Counted from the first letter of the stretch, positions 11,630-24,835 are shown. The stretch is DNA of 64,000 bases from Porodaedalea pini (GCA_002794775.1 NBAY01000001.1:1302001-1366000), one strand, 5' to 3'. A program made the numbers and translations. Notes: a model not told the origin generated them from the sequence alone.

Positions 11630-13713
11630 ATGGTTTCTTCTGCAGATGAACGCCCCTTTGACGTTATTCCCTTCGAGGTGAGCAGCGCATTTATGCAGGT
11701 CCACCCTGCTAACTGGTGATCGTGCAGGATATCAAGGGTAATTGGAAGAAACTGGGATCAGGGTCGTTTGGTAACGTGTACAAAGGTGCGCGGATTTTCT
11801 ATGAATTCTCTTTGGTACTGACTGGAATATAGGAACTTACTTGGGCATCGATGTGGCTATTAAGGAGGTGTTGCCGTCAAACGACTACGATGTCGCCAAG
11901 TATTTCGAGAGAGAGTGGAGACTGATGAAGTGGGCCAAATTTGGTTTTTCATCTAAGCCTCAACTAACTAGTTTTCATTCTTGTAGAGAATGTCGCCATC
12001 CCAATGTTGTCCTATACCTTGGGCTCTCGCGAGCCCCGGATCCTGACGGTCGTATTTTTATTATATCTGAATTTATTGAAAACGGCAAGTCGGTTCCCAA
12101 TGCCTCTTCACACATGTGCTCACACCTCACAGGTAATCTGCGCATGTACATCCACGACAAAACAAAGCTCTTCCCGTGGAAGCTCCGCATATCCTTCGCG
12201 ACCGACATTGCGCGTGCACTCGCTTACCTGCACGCTCGCAAATGCCTGCACCGCGACCTCAAGGGCGAGAATCTACTCGTGACCACCAATGGGCGCCTTA
12301 AAATCACGGACTTTGGTTTCGCGCGCATCGCGGCGCGCAATGCGGAAGAGAGCAAGCGCCTCACCTTCTGCGGCACGGATGCATACATGTCGCCCGAGAT
12401 TCTTCTGGGCGACGAATTTGGTCTGCCAACGGATATCTTCTCCCTCGGCATCATTCTGTGTGAGATTGGTGCGCGAAAGCTTGCGGACGATTATACCTTC
12501 AAGCGTGCAGCACCGACGTTCGGCATTGATATGAATGAAGTACGGAACCTCGTCGGCGCAAGTCCGGGGTGCCCGCCTGCCTTTTTACAGCTCACCATTG
12601 ACTGTCTTGCGGAGGACCCAGCTCGCCGACCGGACATGGTTGCGATACTTGCGCGGCTCCGAGACATCGAGTTGGAGATCCTAGCCCGTCCCTCGGAGGC
12701 GGACGACGTGCATGTCGGCAGCGTCAAGTTCATCGCGGGAAACAAGCGGCCAGGAGTTGGTCCGCGAATTCCAAGCTTCGGAATGGGCGTAGCGAAGGAT
12801 GTCGGGCGCAACGGCAAAAAGGCGGACGACTCGAGTGACGATGATCAGAGTAGCGATGAAGAGCAGCTCCTTGAAGCGATCAAGTCGCTAGATGTTAATT
12901 GTAAGTCATTCTCCGACATATTTGGGTTAGACTGACATCTTGATTTTGTAGTGGACGGAGCGAGTCAGCATGCTCTGCTTGGTAGCAATGACAACGATAG
13001 TGATTACAGCACAACGGTCGTTCGCTCGCATCCGACTCAAGCCACCAATACCGTCCCGCCCTCGCTTTCCTCCATCCTTACGATCCGCTCCCCACAGCCA
13101 ACGGAGACTGGGCAAGAGGCTTTACTACCATCCGCTTCGCTCGTTTCATATGATTCCTACCATACCGCCTCGTCTTCTATATCCATTGCCGCTGCGACAG
13201 AGGGCAGCTCCTTTGATACGTCGACGATCCGTGGAGGCGTCGGGGCGTCACCCTCAACCCTCATCCATCGCTTCACGTTGATCAAACCCCGAGTGAAGCG
13301 CCAGGTACATTCTCCGAGTGCACGTGTCGGAAGTCCCATGAAAGGGGAGCGTGAGGAGCCGAGCAGTCCCGGAGATGGCCAACTGTGGAGCCCGTTCGGT
13401 TTCTTCTTCTCGAGTGCTATAGCTGCGAAGTGTGACATATGCACGAAGCGGCTTGGATGGAAGCCTGTTCTTGAATGCGATGACTGTGGTCTGAGGTGAG
13501 CTTTGAAATGCCTGATAATGCCATGAAGCTGAAATAGATGTTATATGATGCAGGGCGCATATCAAATGCGGCGAAGTTGCTCCGATGGACTGCGGGCTGC
13601 GTCCACCAAGACCGCGCGTTCCGCAGACGTATCTGTCAGGCTCACCTCTGTCAAAGGCCAGACAAGCTGGAAGATCAGGCCCGAGCTCACCGTTGCCCTT
13701 GCCTAGGCGGTGA
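11630..13713 (+). CDS. TKL-type protein kinase with C-terminal C1-like zinc finger
   Basis: Active-looking kinase of the tyrosine-kinase-like/LIMK-TESK type. About seven exons fit: MVSSADERPFDVIPFE, then the glycine loop GSGSFGNVYKG (about 11,757-11,787), VAIKEV (about 11,852), HRDLKGENLL (about 12,250-12,280), ITDFGFA (about 12,303), and an SPEI activation-segment end. An acidic serine-rich linker (DDSSDDDQSSDEEQ, about 12,825-12,866) leads to a long Ser/Pro-rich region and a C1-type zinc finger. The finger spans CDICTKRLGWKPVLECDDCG, an intron at 13,497, and AHIKCGEVAPMDC. The stop is at 13,711-13,713. C1 fingers bind lipid or act as protein contacts, so membrane recruitment is possible. 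All kinase residues are intact. Confidence 0.87.
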
Positions 13714-14058
13714 AGGCTTGTTTACCTGGCCTTGCCTTATAGACTTTGCTTGGCCCGCCGGATTCTGATCGACTCTTGCCATCACGATATGCCACGAAGA
13801 ATCATGACACTGTTACGACTCGCATCCGACCATTTGCATTCCGAGTCTTTCTGCGCACACAATACGCAGAGACTCGAACGGACTCGTCATTTCTCGCTTT
13901 CGATGTCTTTTCCTCCCTCATAATGTAATGTCTTGTTGTGTCCGAGGACAGTTTTGTACTTCTTGAAGCTTGGAGCAGTTTTCCTGCGCAATACATACAG
14001 GTGACTGTTTGCACGACAGGTTAAGGGCATTTTAAACCTCGGGGTCGTGCACGTCCTC
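13714..14058. other. Intergenic, no gene
   Basis: 3' flank of the C1 kinase and of the kinase pseudogene, which converge here. No feature was recognised. Confidence 0.5.
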
Positions 14059-15190
14059 TCAATTCCGGGTCATTACGAGCGAGTAGAACTGCTCGAGCGT
14101 ATCTAGGACATGTTCGGAGCTCGGTCTCTCAGACGCTTTCATCACCCAACACCTCATAATAAACACCCAGAGCTCGTCGCTCAGCCCCCTTCGAACTACT
14201 GTACTTCCTCTTCACAGGACCGCGAGAGAACATTGCCCTTGTGTACTGCGATCGCAACTTGACCATCGCCACGTCTGGTGAGCTTAATTTCTGAGGAATT
14301 GCGAGGCTTGCATTTTATGACGACATGGAAATAAAAAAGTTTGAGCAACAAGTTGCACTCTAACAGCATCAAGCTGTGTTGTCTCCGGTAAGTAGCTCTG
14401 GAGCCGTCCAGCGCATATTGGCAGCGTCCCGAGGCGCGAATGAATGTGGCATCTGAGTGATGTCCTCGATGATGACAGCCAACTCGAAGTTACATATCAA
14501 TGACTCGCTATGTCGGATACCAAACCATTTACATATCAAGTACAAAATAAATTCGACCTCCTGGTCTGATAGGAGGGGGCGAATGACGTACCGCTCTCAG
14601 ATCACTGTGAACTACCGAGTCGGTGAATGAGCCTTGTGGTCATGCATGTAAATGATCCCTAGCGCAATGCTTCTAGCCTGTCAAAATGTAAGATGACGAA
14701 AATTCAATGAGTCTCCATTCTAAATAGTCTCAAAGACATACCGAATGAAAAGAGGTGATAAATCGACAGGCGTTTCTTGATATATTCAATTAAGCTGCTG
14801 TTCTGCACCCAGGAGAGATGAGGCAATTCGACATTCCATGAAGATCGGCTGTGCCAAGAAATGGCCAACCGATCGGGTGTTTTAGAGTATTCCAGATTAA
14901 CCACCTCCTTAAGAGACATTTATATGAAGCTTATTGAGAGGCGGCCTTCTATAACACGCCGATAAGTTGGTATAGTCGTGCATTGGTATGCCGGAGTATA
15001 GGCTGCCTTTTGCCTTTATATTCAGAACTGTCAGAGCATCAGACTCTGCGTTCTCCAATATACCCTCGCGAATATCGTCGTACACTCCACAAACATGAAT
15101 ATCAGCTGTGCCACCTTTGCTGTGCATTATCAGACTGGAGAGGTCATGTACATCCAGTCCGGGAAGGTCGGAAGCTTCTTGAAGTGTTCC
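14059..15190 (-). pseudogene. Decayed TKL kinase related to the 5091-7886 kinase
   Basis: Read on the minus strand, this matches the second kinase domain and preceding linker of the gene at 5091-7886, in order but in several frames. From 5' to 3' it shows the linker LPGLDVHDLSSL and ILENAESDALTVLNIKAKG (about 15,000-15,190), IWNTLKHPIGWPFLGTAD (about 14,840-14,905), the loop VHSDLRA (about 14,590-14,615), LAVIIEDITQMP (about 14,450-14,490), RWTAPELL, and RRGLSDELWVFIMRCW near the C-terminus. It ends at TGA 14,059-14,061. In-frame stops and frameshifts separate these blocks, and DFG was not found intact. It is a broken relative in inverted orientation. Its N-terminal half was not identified upstream. 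Confidence 0.82.
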
Positions 15191-16225
15191 TGTGATTGAG
15201 GATTATTGCCATTATTTTTGTTTATTGCAAATGATTCTCCATCATTTGTGCCGACTACTAGAAGTTCTTCAGGATGTCTGTCTGTCCCTATCAGCCCATC
15301 AATTCTACCATTCCCGTGAAAGGAGCTGCTTGATCCCTAGAGTCGCTTATCCGATGATACTGTCCATCTAGAGAAGAACACCAGAAGAAGCATGATAAAC
15401 ATTTTCTCAGAGAACAAAGTGAGAGTTGAGTAAAGACCAGTTGAATATCACCATAGGATTATGTCTAAAGTCGTCATTGAGAAGGTATTTAGGCCCCTTC
15501 AGACATCAAAGAAAGCACATATAAAGGAGCGAATACCAGTTTGAAGCTCATCGCGAGAATAATCTGAGGACATGTTCACAAAAGTGCACCTACTTTCAAT
15601 TCCATGCAAAGCGGGCTCCCTAAGGAATGTTGTCAGAGTATTCCAAGTCGAAAAACCAAATGGAACTGCACATATAAAAGTGTGATTACGAAGATTCGCT
15701 GTCTTCAAGTTGTAGGAGTTTGCGACCCGGATTTATCGATATTTTTGGACTCTTCGTGATCATGAGCTCTATTGTGAGAGTTAGCTCATGTATAGTTACG
15801 TCGTGGTTGTCCCAAGGCTGAATGCTGCGACTCGGAGATGACCTGGGATGCTGATTACACCTTCGAGGTTCTCGTTGTCTTCATCACATCTGGGAAACCA
15901 ATGTCCTCTATAGCTTTTTCCTTCCCCTTCCTCCTTACATTTTCTGAATTTATTGACGCCGTGCATGGATGAGCATTGATAGAGAGAGAAGAGGAGAGTC
16001 CGGGGGGACAGCTTCATGGGAGTACGAGAACGCACAATCACGTGATAGACCCATTCATCGATCATCACGAGCTCACATTACAATGCAACCGCCTGCCTGC
16101 TCCTGCTCCTGAGGCTCGTCGACGAAGGATACCTTCAAGCTTCCATAGCAGCTTTGTATGTCAACCACTGACCCCGTCCAGTCTTCCCTGCTTGCTGTCG
16201 ATTAATTATGCTCATCAGTAAAATG
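15191..16225. other. No gene recognised
   Basis: Could contain the lost 5' half of the kinase pseudogene (minus-strand frame 15,499-15,708), but I cannot match it. A frame at 15,796-16,068 has no recognisable feature. Confidence 0.4.
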
Positions 16226-17307
16226 CTATGAGACGAACTCGGGCAAACAAGAATGCGTACTGTAGTTTGTGGTTCTGTAGTCTCCGATAAAGCATGTTCT
16301 CTTGCCACCAACCTCTGAGAATGTCACAAGCCGCAACTTCACTGCATCGGAGAAGCTGACGGAGCTGCTGAATGGAACAGTCCTCAGTTCTGAACGTCCA
16401 GAGACATGCGGGTTTGTCTCGCGGACTCCTGAGCTTGCGAAGGGTGTGAAGGAACTTGGTCGGAGAGAATCGTAGAGCGAGCCGGTGCTCAATGTTATAA
16501 GTCCTACAAAATCTGAAGGAAGCGCAATGGATATGTCACCGCCATTTGAAGAGGCAGACAGCGAGAACGGATGCGCTGAGATCGAATACTTAGAGATTAC
16601 GTCGTGAGTTGGATGTTGAGCCATATGACGAAGGGTCGCGCACCAGCTTCACATTGACCTTGCCTAGCCAAGACTTGCAGTGGACGTCAATGACTACCCT
16701 TCCAATGTCCTTCCTCCTTTTTCCTTCCATTGGTATTTTCTCCTTCACAAGCCAAATGTCTGCAGTAATTCCTCCTCTAGTGCACTCAAGGAAGAGGTTT
16801 GGCTTCTCGATAACTCCATTTCCAAGACCAGCGGATGTCGCAGGAATGTCTGAGATGAGATCGGCTGGGATCTCAAGGCTTGGATCAATGACATACGTCC
16901 CACTTATCGGCATCCGATGCTTGACTGTCTGAAAGTTCGACGCTTGTATATATGGCTGAAACCTGTCCAGGCCTCTGTTTGAAGCAGACGTCTGGAAATA
17001 TGGCGAACTCGAGTGATACAGAGGTGGTCCATCACGACTCGCGTGTGCAGGCGTGCCTTCGGGTAAAATCAACTTAGCATCGCTACCAGTGGCCCGAAGA
17101 AACAGTATGATCTACCATCCGATTGCGCTCCTGCAGCGGAGAAATGATTATTGTCTGTGCGCATTTCTGCAGCTTATAGCGACGTGCAAGTAGCGGAGAA
17201 AGCTCAATGATAGTGGTTGAACCGATAGTTGTGTTGAGCATGAGGCCTGCACTTGTGTGGGAGTGTCGTGCAATGCGTTTCCCTCCTGCCCTGCCTGTTC
17301 TGGTCAT
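16226..17307 (-). CDS. DUF7330-type protein of unknown function
   Basis: Three exons on the minus strand. The first starts at MTRTGRAGG (17,307). An intron of about 47 bp joins NRM to LILPEG, and a second of about 56 bp removes the stretch carrying a frame change, joining VNVKL to YSISAHPFSL. The protein contains an uncharged central region with a beta-rich pattern (IPADLISDI, GVIEKPNLFLECTRGGITADIW, FSLSASSNGGDISIALPSDF). This matches the layout I know of the basidiomycete DUF7330 family, in which such segments recur. It has no signal peptide, membrane segment or catalytic motif. The function is unknown and the family assignment is from memory of its pattern. Confidence 0.65.
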
Positions 17308-18405
17308 TTTTAATTGGAAGGGCGAGAGAATCGAGGAGATAGCAAGATAGAACCATAGAAGCTGATGTTAGACGGACGCTTCAGTTAAGCTACCCGCAAC
17401 CCGGCAGAAACGCGTTATTTACCGTTGTTGACGCGTGTCCACGTGAGAACCAATGTACATGTCCATATCATACTAACTAAACTGAAGCATTTTGCGCTTT
17501 CGAGTTGCACGTCAGGAAACTGGTAATGCTTCCACGGTACGCTTCATTTGTATACACATGTACAGTTATATTCTACTGACTATGAATCCAAGTCAGGAAT
17601 GTTAACTCCCAACGGAGAGTTATTCGCCTCCCCTATGCTAAAGTGCTGGTCAACCAGTCACGGTTTGATCATCAAAAAGACTCTAAATAATTTTGGATAT
17701 AAAAATAGCGCGGGTAGTATTAAGTCCAGTTAATTGAGTACCAGTTAACTAACCACAGTTGTAACAGATCTCCGGATGGCCGTGGCCAGTGGATCCGTGC
17801 TTCGTCTCTTCTTTATTTGTGCTGATGGAAATTCAATACAATACACGTATTGGGAAAGTAACGCGTCTGGCGGGTCCTCATCACTACCAAGAAAGCTCTT
17901 TTACGAGAAATTCAACAATGTCTGTCTGCTGTGGTCTGACACGTCACCAAGCCGAGTCGTCGACGGACTAGGTACTTGGTATCCCTTCCGATCCTCCGGC
18001 CAAGATTGAGGTCCACAGAATGTAAGTGCAGCACTGAAGTGAGAAAGCTTTTCGAACGTTCCAACCAGAAAGATCAAAATCAAGTACAGTTATGACGTAT
18101 TGTCCTCGGTACTGTCCCTGCCGTCCTGCCGATGGTCTGACGCGTCGTCCGACGGCACAGTCAGCAAACGGATCTGAACCTGGATCTCCTTAAGCCGTAG
18201 CTACTGTTCCACCATAGGGACGCGTACTGCGGCAAGACGGAGTGTCAGGCTTCTGCCATGTTGGTGCTGACTCACTCGAATAAGAGCCAGAATACTGTGG
18301 ACGCGCTTGCAGTATAAATATCCCAGTCTTTCATTCCCCTTCTCCCCATCTCAATTTCGAGTACTACCCCTGCAGCGCACTTTCCTGCTTTCCTGATTCT
18401 CAGAA
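17308..18405. other. Divergent intergenic region
   Basis: Separates the DUF7330 gene (minus) from the reductase gene (plus). No gene is seen. It contains the TATA box at 18,313 and the presumed promoters of both genes. Confidence 0.5.
18313..18320 (+). promoter_or_regulatory. TATA box of the aldo-keto reductase gene
   Basis: TATAAATA lies 86 bases before the ATG at 18,406 and is followed by a pyrimidine-rich leader (about 18,327-18,395), as is usual at strongly expressed fungal genes. Confidence 0.6.
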
Positions 18406-19729
18406 ATGTCTGAGCTCTTCAAAAGCCCTCCACCTCCTGCGACCCCGCTTGGTCGCTACCGCGTCTTGTCCCCACTTGCAGGCGTGCGCGTCTCGCCGCT
18501 CCAGCTCGGAGCGATGAGTATCGGGGACCAATGGGACAAGCTCGGCATGGGTTCGATGGACAAGGAATCATCGTTCAAGCTCCTTGACGCGTTCTATGAT
18601 GCCGGTGGTAACTTCATTGACACTGCTAATGTCTAGTAAGTATAATTTCCGAATTGTCGTCATGTCGTCTGATTACCCTCCGTACCTCTTAGTCAAGATG
18701 AGACGTCCGAAGCGTTCATTGGAGAGTGGGCAGAGAAGCGGGGCATTCGTGACCAGCTTGTGATTGCGACGAAGGTTAGTGATTTGACTTCAGGCTTGCA
18801 CGCACAGCTCCAGCTCAGTATTCCGTCGACAGTACACGACGAACTACAAGCGCGGGGCGACAGACATCGATATTAAGACCAACTATGTAGGCAATAACGC
18901 CAAGTCACTGAAGGTTAGCGTGGAGGCGAGTCTAAAGAAGCTGCGCACCTCCTACATCGATATCTTGTACGTGCACTGGTGGGACTACAACACGTCCATC
19001 GAAGAAGTTATGGACAATCTACACCATCTCGTTGCTGCGGGCAAGGTTCTCTACCTGGGAATATCAGACACACCCGCGTGGGTCGTCTCGGCTGCGAACC
19101 AGTATGCGAAGGCCTATGGGAAGACGCCGTTCGTGATCTACCAGGGTGAGTGGAACGTCATGGAGCGCAGCTTTGAGCGCGACATCATTCCGATGGCTCG
19201 TGCGTATGGTCTAGCGCTTGCGCCGTTTCACGTTCTTGCTTCTGGTCGCTTGCGCACTGATGCCGAAGAGGAGAAACGCTTGGCCTCCGGTGAGAAAGGA
19301 CGCACGACATTCCAGGCGGAGTGGAGGCGCAACGAGAAGGAGAAAAGGATGAGTGCTGCGCTCGAGAAAGTCGCGAAGGAGGTTGGTACGGAGCACATTA
19401 CCGCCGTCGCCATTGCGTACGTGATGCAGAAGATGCCATACGTATTCCCGATCATCGGCGGGCGTAAGGTTGAGCATCTCATGGCGAATATCGAGGCGCT
19501 CATGTTTTCGTTATCGGACGAGCAGATTCAGTACATCGAAAGCGTGCTTCCGTTCGACCCTGGCTTCCCCAACTCAATCATCGCAAGTCCTGTTCTCATT
19601 TGTTCCTACTGTCAATGCCTTACTGGCTTCTCATCACAGGGAGATGGAACACGCCCTCGAGTCCAGGGCGATGGGTATGAGGATAAGTGGCCTCTCAAGC
19701 AGCCGATCAAACCTACGAGCAACTCGTGA
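18406..19729 (+). CDS. Aryl-alcohol dehydrogenase-type aldo-keto reductase
   Basis: NADPH-dependent reductase of the AKR9-like AAD/norsolorinic-acid-reductase group, which in wood-decay fungi reduces aromatic aldehydes to alcohols. Four exons fit. The catalytic tetrad is visible: Asp and Tyr in FIDTANVY (about 18,613-18,636, Tyr split by an intron), Lys in ATK before the second intron, and His in YVHWWD (about 18,970). Further conserved blocks are [50 protein letters not shown] and the C-terminal GDGTRPRV...WPLKQPIKP. The last intron has a donor GT at 19,588 or 19,592. The second keeps the conserved C-terminus in frame. The length is about 340-380 residues, normal for the family. There is no signal peptide, so it is cytosolic. 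Confidence 0.9.
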
Positions 19730-20102
19730 TTGATATCGTCACTCCAAAGGGGAGCGTAGGATGAGTTAGTTGATCAATAACCTAAACCCTTTTTGCAATT
19801 CCATCCATTTGGTGCTTGCTTCTAATGTGTGTGCGGGAAGTCGAACGTTCGTCTAATTTATCGACAATATCACAAGGAAGATTGTCGCATCATCACTCTA
19901 CAATGCTCAAAGGAGTAAGTACCATCCTTCCTGCGTCGGAGAACAATAATATTAATCTCTGAAGACAAAGTTTCGAATTCGATTATTCAAAGGTTGGAAT
20001 GAGATCGATCACTGAACAGATTGTTCCCTCCAGAATTTAATTTTCTTTCTCTGTAATTCACAGCATACAAGTACAAGAGTCCAGCGCCCACCAGGAGCTT
20101 TT
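19730..20102. other. Convergent 3' intergenic region
   Basis: Lies between the 3' ends of the reductase and DIS3 genes. No gene or structure was recognised. Confidence 0.5.
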
Positions 20103-23100
20103 TTACAAACCCGAGGAATCTACTGGTGACACCAAGGTCATTTTAACAGCCCCACGCTGTGTGTTCCTGTCCTTCTCAACAGAAATGCGCACAACAACCT
20201 TATCAAACACCGCAACAGTAACGTCTTTCCCGTTCTTCCCGGCACCCGGGATCGAGATCGTGTAATTCTCCGCGTCGAACTTCGTCTCACGCTTGAACAT
20301 CACAAGACCTTCAAGGCCCAGCCTACAAAGCGGAAGAATGTGAGAAGCTCGTGTTAAAAACAGAGAGATAAGGAAGACACAGACTTTGAAACGAAGACAC
20401 CAAGGCCGTTGCGGAACGTACGAATTACAAAAGCTTCTTCTCGCACTTCAACCTCGCGCCCGTCGCGCATACCGCGAGCCTTCAACGCAAGGCCAACATA
20501 GAACTCGACGCTCGCGCGACCAGCCATCTGTGCCATCCGATGTCGTCGGTTGACCCCGCCGAGCACACGCTCAACAAGAGACTTTGAATGGAGCGAAGCG
20601 TGTAGCGGAGTATAGTTTATAGCTGCGGCGAGCTGGCGATGTGCAAGGACGTCTTGAGAGATAGCATAGATTTCAAATGCTAGGATCGACAAAAAAAAGA
20701 CATCAAAAAGGACGCACCTGCATATCGCCGAATTGGACTGGTGAAATGCGTGTAAATAGGACTCGCAAGCCCATAATGCCCAAAGGTATCGCGAGCTACG
20801 CTTCCCGAGCAGAAGTACTCCGCAGAAAGCATGCAGCGTGTGGCCATGATGCGGACCAGGGTGTTAAAAGCAGGTTCACTCGGATCCTAGCATCTTTCGT
20901 CAGCAAAGAAAAAAAAAAACAATCATGACGTCCTGTCAATGCATGACGCACAATGCATTTGTCCAAAGAGGCCGCGAGCGACCCAGAACTCGAAACATCG
21001 AGTGTCATGCCCTTCCGCTTCTTCAAAATATCCTGCAGCTTCTCGAAGTTCGTACGAGGTGGCGGCAAGTGTCGTCTGCATACACCGATAAGATCAATCT
21101 CCAGCCTGCAAGCAAATGGAATGATTTTGCTTACCTAAGGACAGCAGTCTGCGGGAACGTCTCCTGGATCTTCTTCGCGACGCTGATATTCGCAAGCAGC
21201 ATGAACTCCTCAACGAGGCTGTTCGTCTCGCGGAGCTCTTTCTGCTCAACATCAATCGGGTCCGACGACTCGGCACTGTCGAGATGGATCCTCACTTCTG
21301 GCGACGCAAGGTTCAGCGCACCGGCCGCCATTCTGCCCGCTCTGAGCTTTCGAGCAAGTGTGTTTAACAACCGGATGCTTTGTGTCAACTCGTCCTGCTG
21401 ATGACTTCGCGAAGGAAAGAAAAGTTAGAATATATGCTTTTTGAGACGATAGAAGCCAGATGCTCACGGATCGTCTTTCCGTACTTGTGCTTCCTCATAT
21501 GTGAAGGCGGCCTTCGACGCGATCACGGATTTGGTGAACCGGACGTTCACGATCTCGGCCTCTGGCGAAAGTTCCTGTAAATCATGCCTGTCAGATTCCA
21601 TGACGCAATACGAGACGTAAGAACACACCCAGATAACGGAGAATGCGAGCCGCTCGACAAATGGCCGTAAAGAGCATAAATTCGTTCCCAAAAGAGAAGG
21701 GAGCATGTCGATGCGTTTGTCGACAAGGTAGACCGTTGTCCCGCGAGAAGCAGCCTCATTGTCCATCGGGTTATCCGGGAGCACGAAGTGCGAAACATCG
21801 GCAATATCTATGGGGTGGCTAAGTCTAATGTGATAAAGGTAAGATACACGAAACAGCTCACGGACGCCGGCCTCGATGTTACCGTTTGGTAGTTGCCGAG
21901 CATGCAGCGCATCGTCGATATCTTGACAACCTATGTGGCAAATGCATAAACTCGTTCACAACGAAGTCTCGATCTACAATAATATATCACTTGCCTGGTG
22001 GGTCAATGCTGCAGATGATCATATCCCTCAGATCTTCCCTGTCCCGCCACTCCGGCAGCGACATATCCTTCGGCGGAACCACCCACCGGTCGCCCTCCTT
22101 CGGCAAGCAATCCAGGATCGCTTTCCCAAACGGCCGGTACGGCACCTCATATTCAAGCAACAAGCTCTCCTGCTCCGCTTCCTTGCTCTCTGCGGCACCC
22201 AGCGCGCGCACGAAGTGACCCTCGGGGTACCGCGAGGTAGCGTCCCAGCGGTCGATTGACACCAGGATTTTCTGCCCGAGCAGTGCCGGCGCCTGGCGTG
22301 TCCGCATCCGGATGCGAGGGAGCGCGCGCGAGACGGGCTGTGCAAAGACGGATTGAAGAGCGAGTGATGTCGTGGCACCGGATGCAAGGGAGGCACGGTC
22401 GACGTGGCAGACGTATGCACGCCAGTTGCGCTTGATGATCCCGACGACACGCCCCGTTGGTTGCTTCTCAGAAGGCGGTTTCGTCTGAGCGGTCCCGCGT
22501 GCGAGCATACGGCGCTCCTGCTCCTCGGCGAGCGCAACCTCATCGTCCTCCTCTTCTTCGGACTCGTCGGGATCGTCATTTTGCAGAGTCGCTTAGCCAA
22601 ATATTCAGCTAAAAGTCATTAAATTAGGCATGTGCGCTCACATTCTTGTTCAACGACGGCATCGCCAGGTGCCTTCCAGTCCTTCTCGTCAAACACCTCG
22701 ACAACGACGACGTCACCCTGCACCGCGCGGTTCATGTTCTCTCTTCCAATCAAAAGAACGGGCTTCGTGAAGGCCGGCACGGGCACGTTACCCTCAAGAT
22801 AATTGAACGGATTCGCATTGAAGTGGCCCTGGTGTAGTTCTCCGGCTCTCACTCCGGCGACGAGCGTAGCTTGTGGAAGATACTGAAACACAGTTCAATG
22901 ACGGAGATAACTTTTTTTGACGAAGACAGTCACGCACATCCGGATAAAGCGCCCCTCTCCCTGCGACCGCAGCTTGCGTCGGCTCGATCGCATCCCCTCC
23001 TGCCGCCGAAAGCAGGTCAAGCAGCTGATTTGCGTCTTTCGCGCCCTCAACATACTGTCGCACTAAATTCGCTTCTTCAGCCCCATCATAAATAAGAGAA

Positions 23101-24034
23101 TGAATAATAATAAAAATAGAACCTGACACGCATTTAACGCCCTCTGCCTCTGCCCGCCTCCGGTTTTCCGCATCGTCTGTCAGAAGAACGACGGTAGGTA
23201 TGACCGGTATTTTCTGAGTCTGCGTCCGCGCCGGTGGGTGTGTCTGTGAGATATGTTGGTTATACCATGCTGCCCCTCTGCGTATACCTAATTGAATACA
23301 AGTAAGACCTTGCATGAAAAAATCCGAAAGAAAAGAAAAAAAAAACGCACTCCGATCATTCCTATCATTCGGCGACTCGCCCTCCTCTCTCACAACCGCA
23401 GTCTCCCTACGCATTCACCCACAATCAGCTCCATCCCCTCACATTACATATCCAAAAACTCAAAGGGTCTCTCTCTCTCTCTCAAAAAAAAAAAAGGGGG
23501 GGGGGGACCACTCACGTCCGAAACTCGTTATAAAACACATATATGCGCTTATCCTCCGCCTTCGTCAGCGCCTTGAGGCGCGCGTACAGCGGCAGCGAGC
23601 GATGGCGCACCTCCTCGAGCACCGTCTGCAGCAACACGACCGGCGGCGCGAACAGCGGAGACTCGACGAGGTCCATCTGGTGCAGGAGCACGTTCGTGTC
23701 GGGCAGCACGAAGTGCCCGGAGGGGAACAGCGCGTGCCCGCCCAGGCCGTGCGCGGGGAGGAGCACCGGCGGAGAATCATTCGAAGAGGAAGAGACGTCG
23801 GGGACGCAGACGGTGCATCCCGCGATGCCGCATGCGACGTCGTCGCGCAGGTAGCGCTCACGGAGGACTGGCGCATAAGTCAGTTGTGCCTTTTTAATTA
23901 TGCAGATAATGTTTTTGTTTTTGTTTTTGTTTGTCACCTTTCACGACTTTCCCCCGCGCGGTCTTCCTGAAGAACTTGCGCTGCGTCGCGACCGCATCCG
24001 TGCGTGGTCGTTTTCGGATCGTGATTTCGACCAT
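20103..24034 (-). CDS. DIS3: Exosome exoribonuclease DIS3/RRP44
   Basis: Catalytic subunit of the RNA exosome, degrading RNA 3' to 5' in nucleus and cytoplasm. About a dozen exons. The N-terminus is MVEITIRKR, and then the CR3 motif C-x4-C-x2-C (CGIAGCTVC, about 23,810) marks DIS3 rather than DIS3L2. The PIN domain shows [11 protein letters not shown] (about 23,690) and [12 protein letters not shown]. Two cold-shock domains include [15 protein letters not shown]. The RNB domain carries the catalytic acidic cluster in [15 protein letters not shown], split by an intron near 21,950, and [18 protein letters not shown]-terminal S1 domain (about 20,110-20,300) ends at the stop 20,103-20,105. ATG 24,032-24,034 fits the family start. 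An intron near 23,470-23,510 contains a run of 10 G and 12 A bases. All active-site residues appear intact. Confidence 0.93.
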
Positions 24035-24835
24035 CGCTGCCAGCGTCGAAGGTACTTACAGTTACAGATGCAGACGAACGAGAGGCATGCCCACGTGATG
24101 CAGAAGCGTAACGCGTTGGCGGAGCTTGAACTATAACTTGAATGCCTCTTTCATCTCTTTCGATGTAACATCAACAGTCTTCTTGCTAATAAGTGTTCTA
24201 TTCTATAGCGAAGTACAAAATGATTGCTAGACTCCGCAGAACATATTGTCATACTCGCACGCTCCAACCTCGATGCATAACCTGACATGATATGCTATTT
24301 ACAATACTATCCAAGAACATCCCTTACATCATACGATTCATACCTAACACAGCGCGAGAAAAAAAAAGGTCGGGAGTATTCAAGGACAGAGGGACACAGA
24401 GCAGAAGACAGCGGGCAGTCCGAATTACTTTTTTGAGTCAATTCAATTCTGGGAAGAGAGACGAGAGAGAGGGGGGGGGGGGGGGGGTAAAACAATATAG
24501 CGAGGAGGAACACAGATGAGTAGATAGAAGCAGATAGGTGTCATAAATACGTCTAAAAACGAGTGAGGTGGGAGATGCAGTATGCAGTATAGAGCAAGGT
24601 CGGTGGGTCGTACAGGGCACATGTATGCACGCTTTTTTTGTGTCTGGGACTTTAAGGAGAAAAGGGGGGGATAGTAGCGCGTATTCTCGTGAATGTCGAT
24701 GAGGATTGAGCAGTGGGCGAAGGCGGCATTATCGTGTATGTGTGAGTTTTTTTGTCGTTGTTCAAGAATCCGTGAAAAGGAGGAGGAAATGTCTAGTTGC
24801 AGGCGATCACCGCCTTCGCTCCCCCACGAAGCAAT
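24035..24835. other. DIS3 promoter region and F-box gene 3' flank
   Basis: No gene. It contains AT-rich stretches, purine-rich tracts and a 17-base G run. Confidence 0.5.
24471..24487 (+). repeat. 17-base G homopolymer
   Basis: Uninterrupted run of 17 G following a GA repeat, about 440 bases upstream of the DIS3 ATG. Confidence 0.8.
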
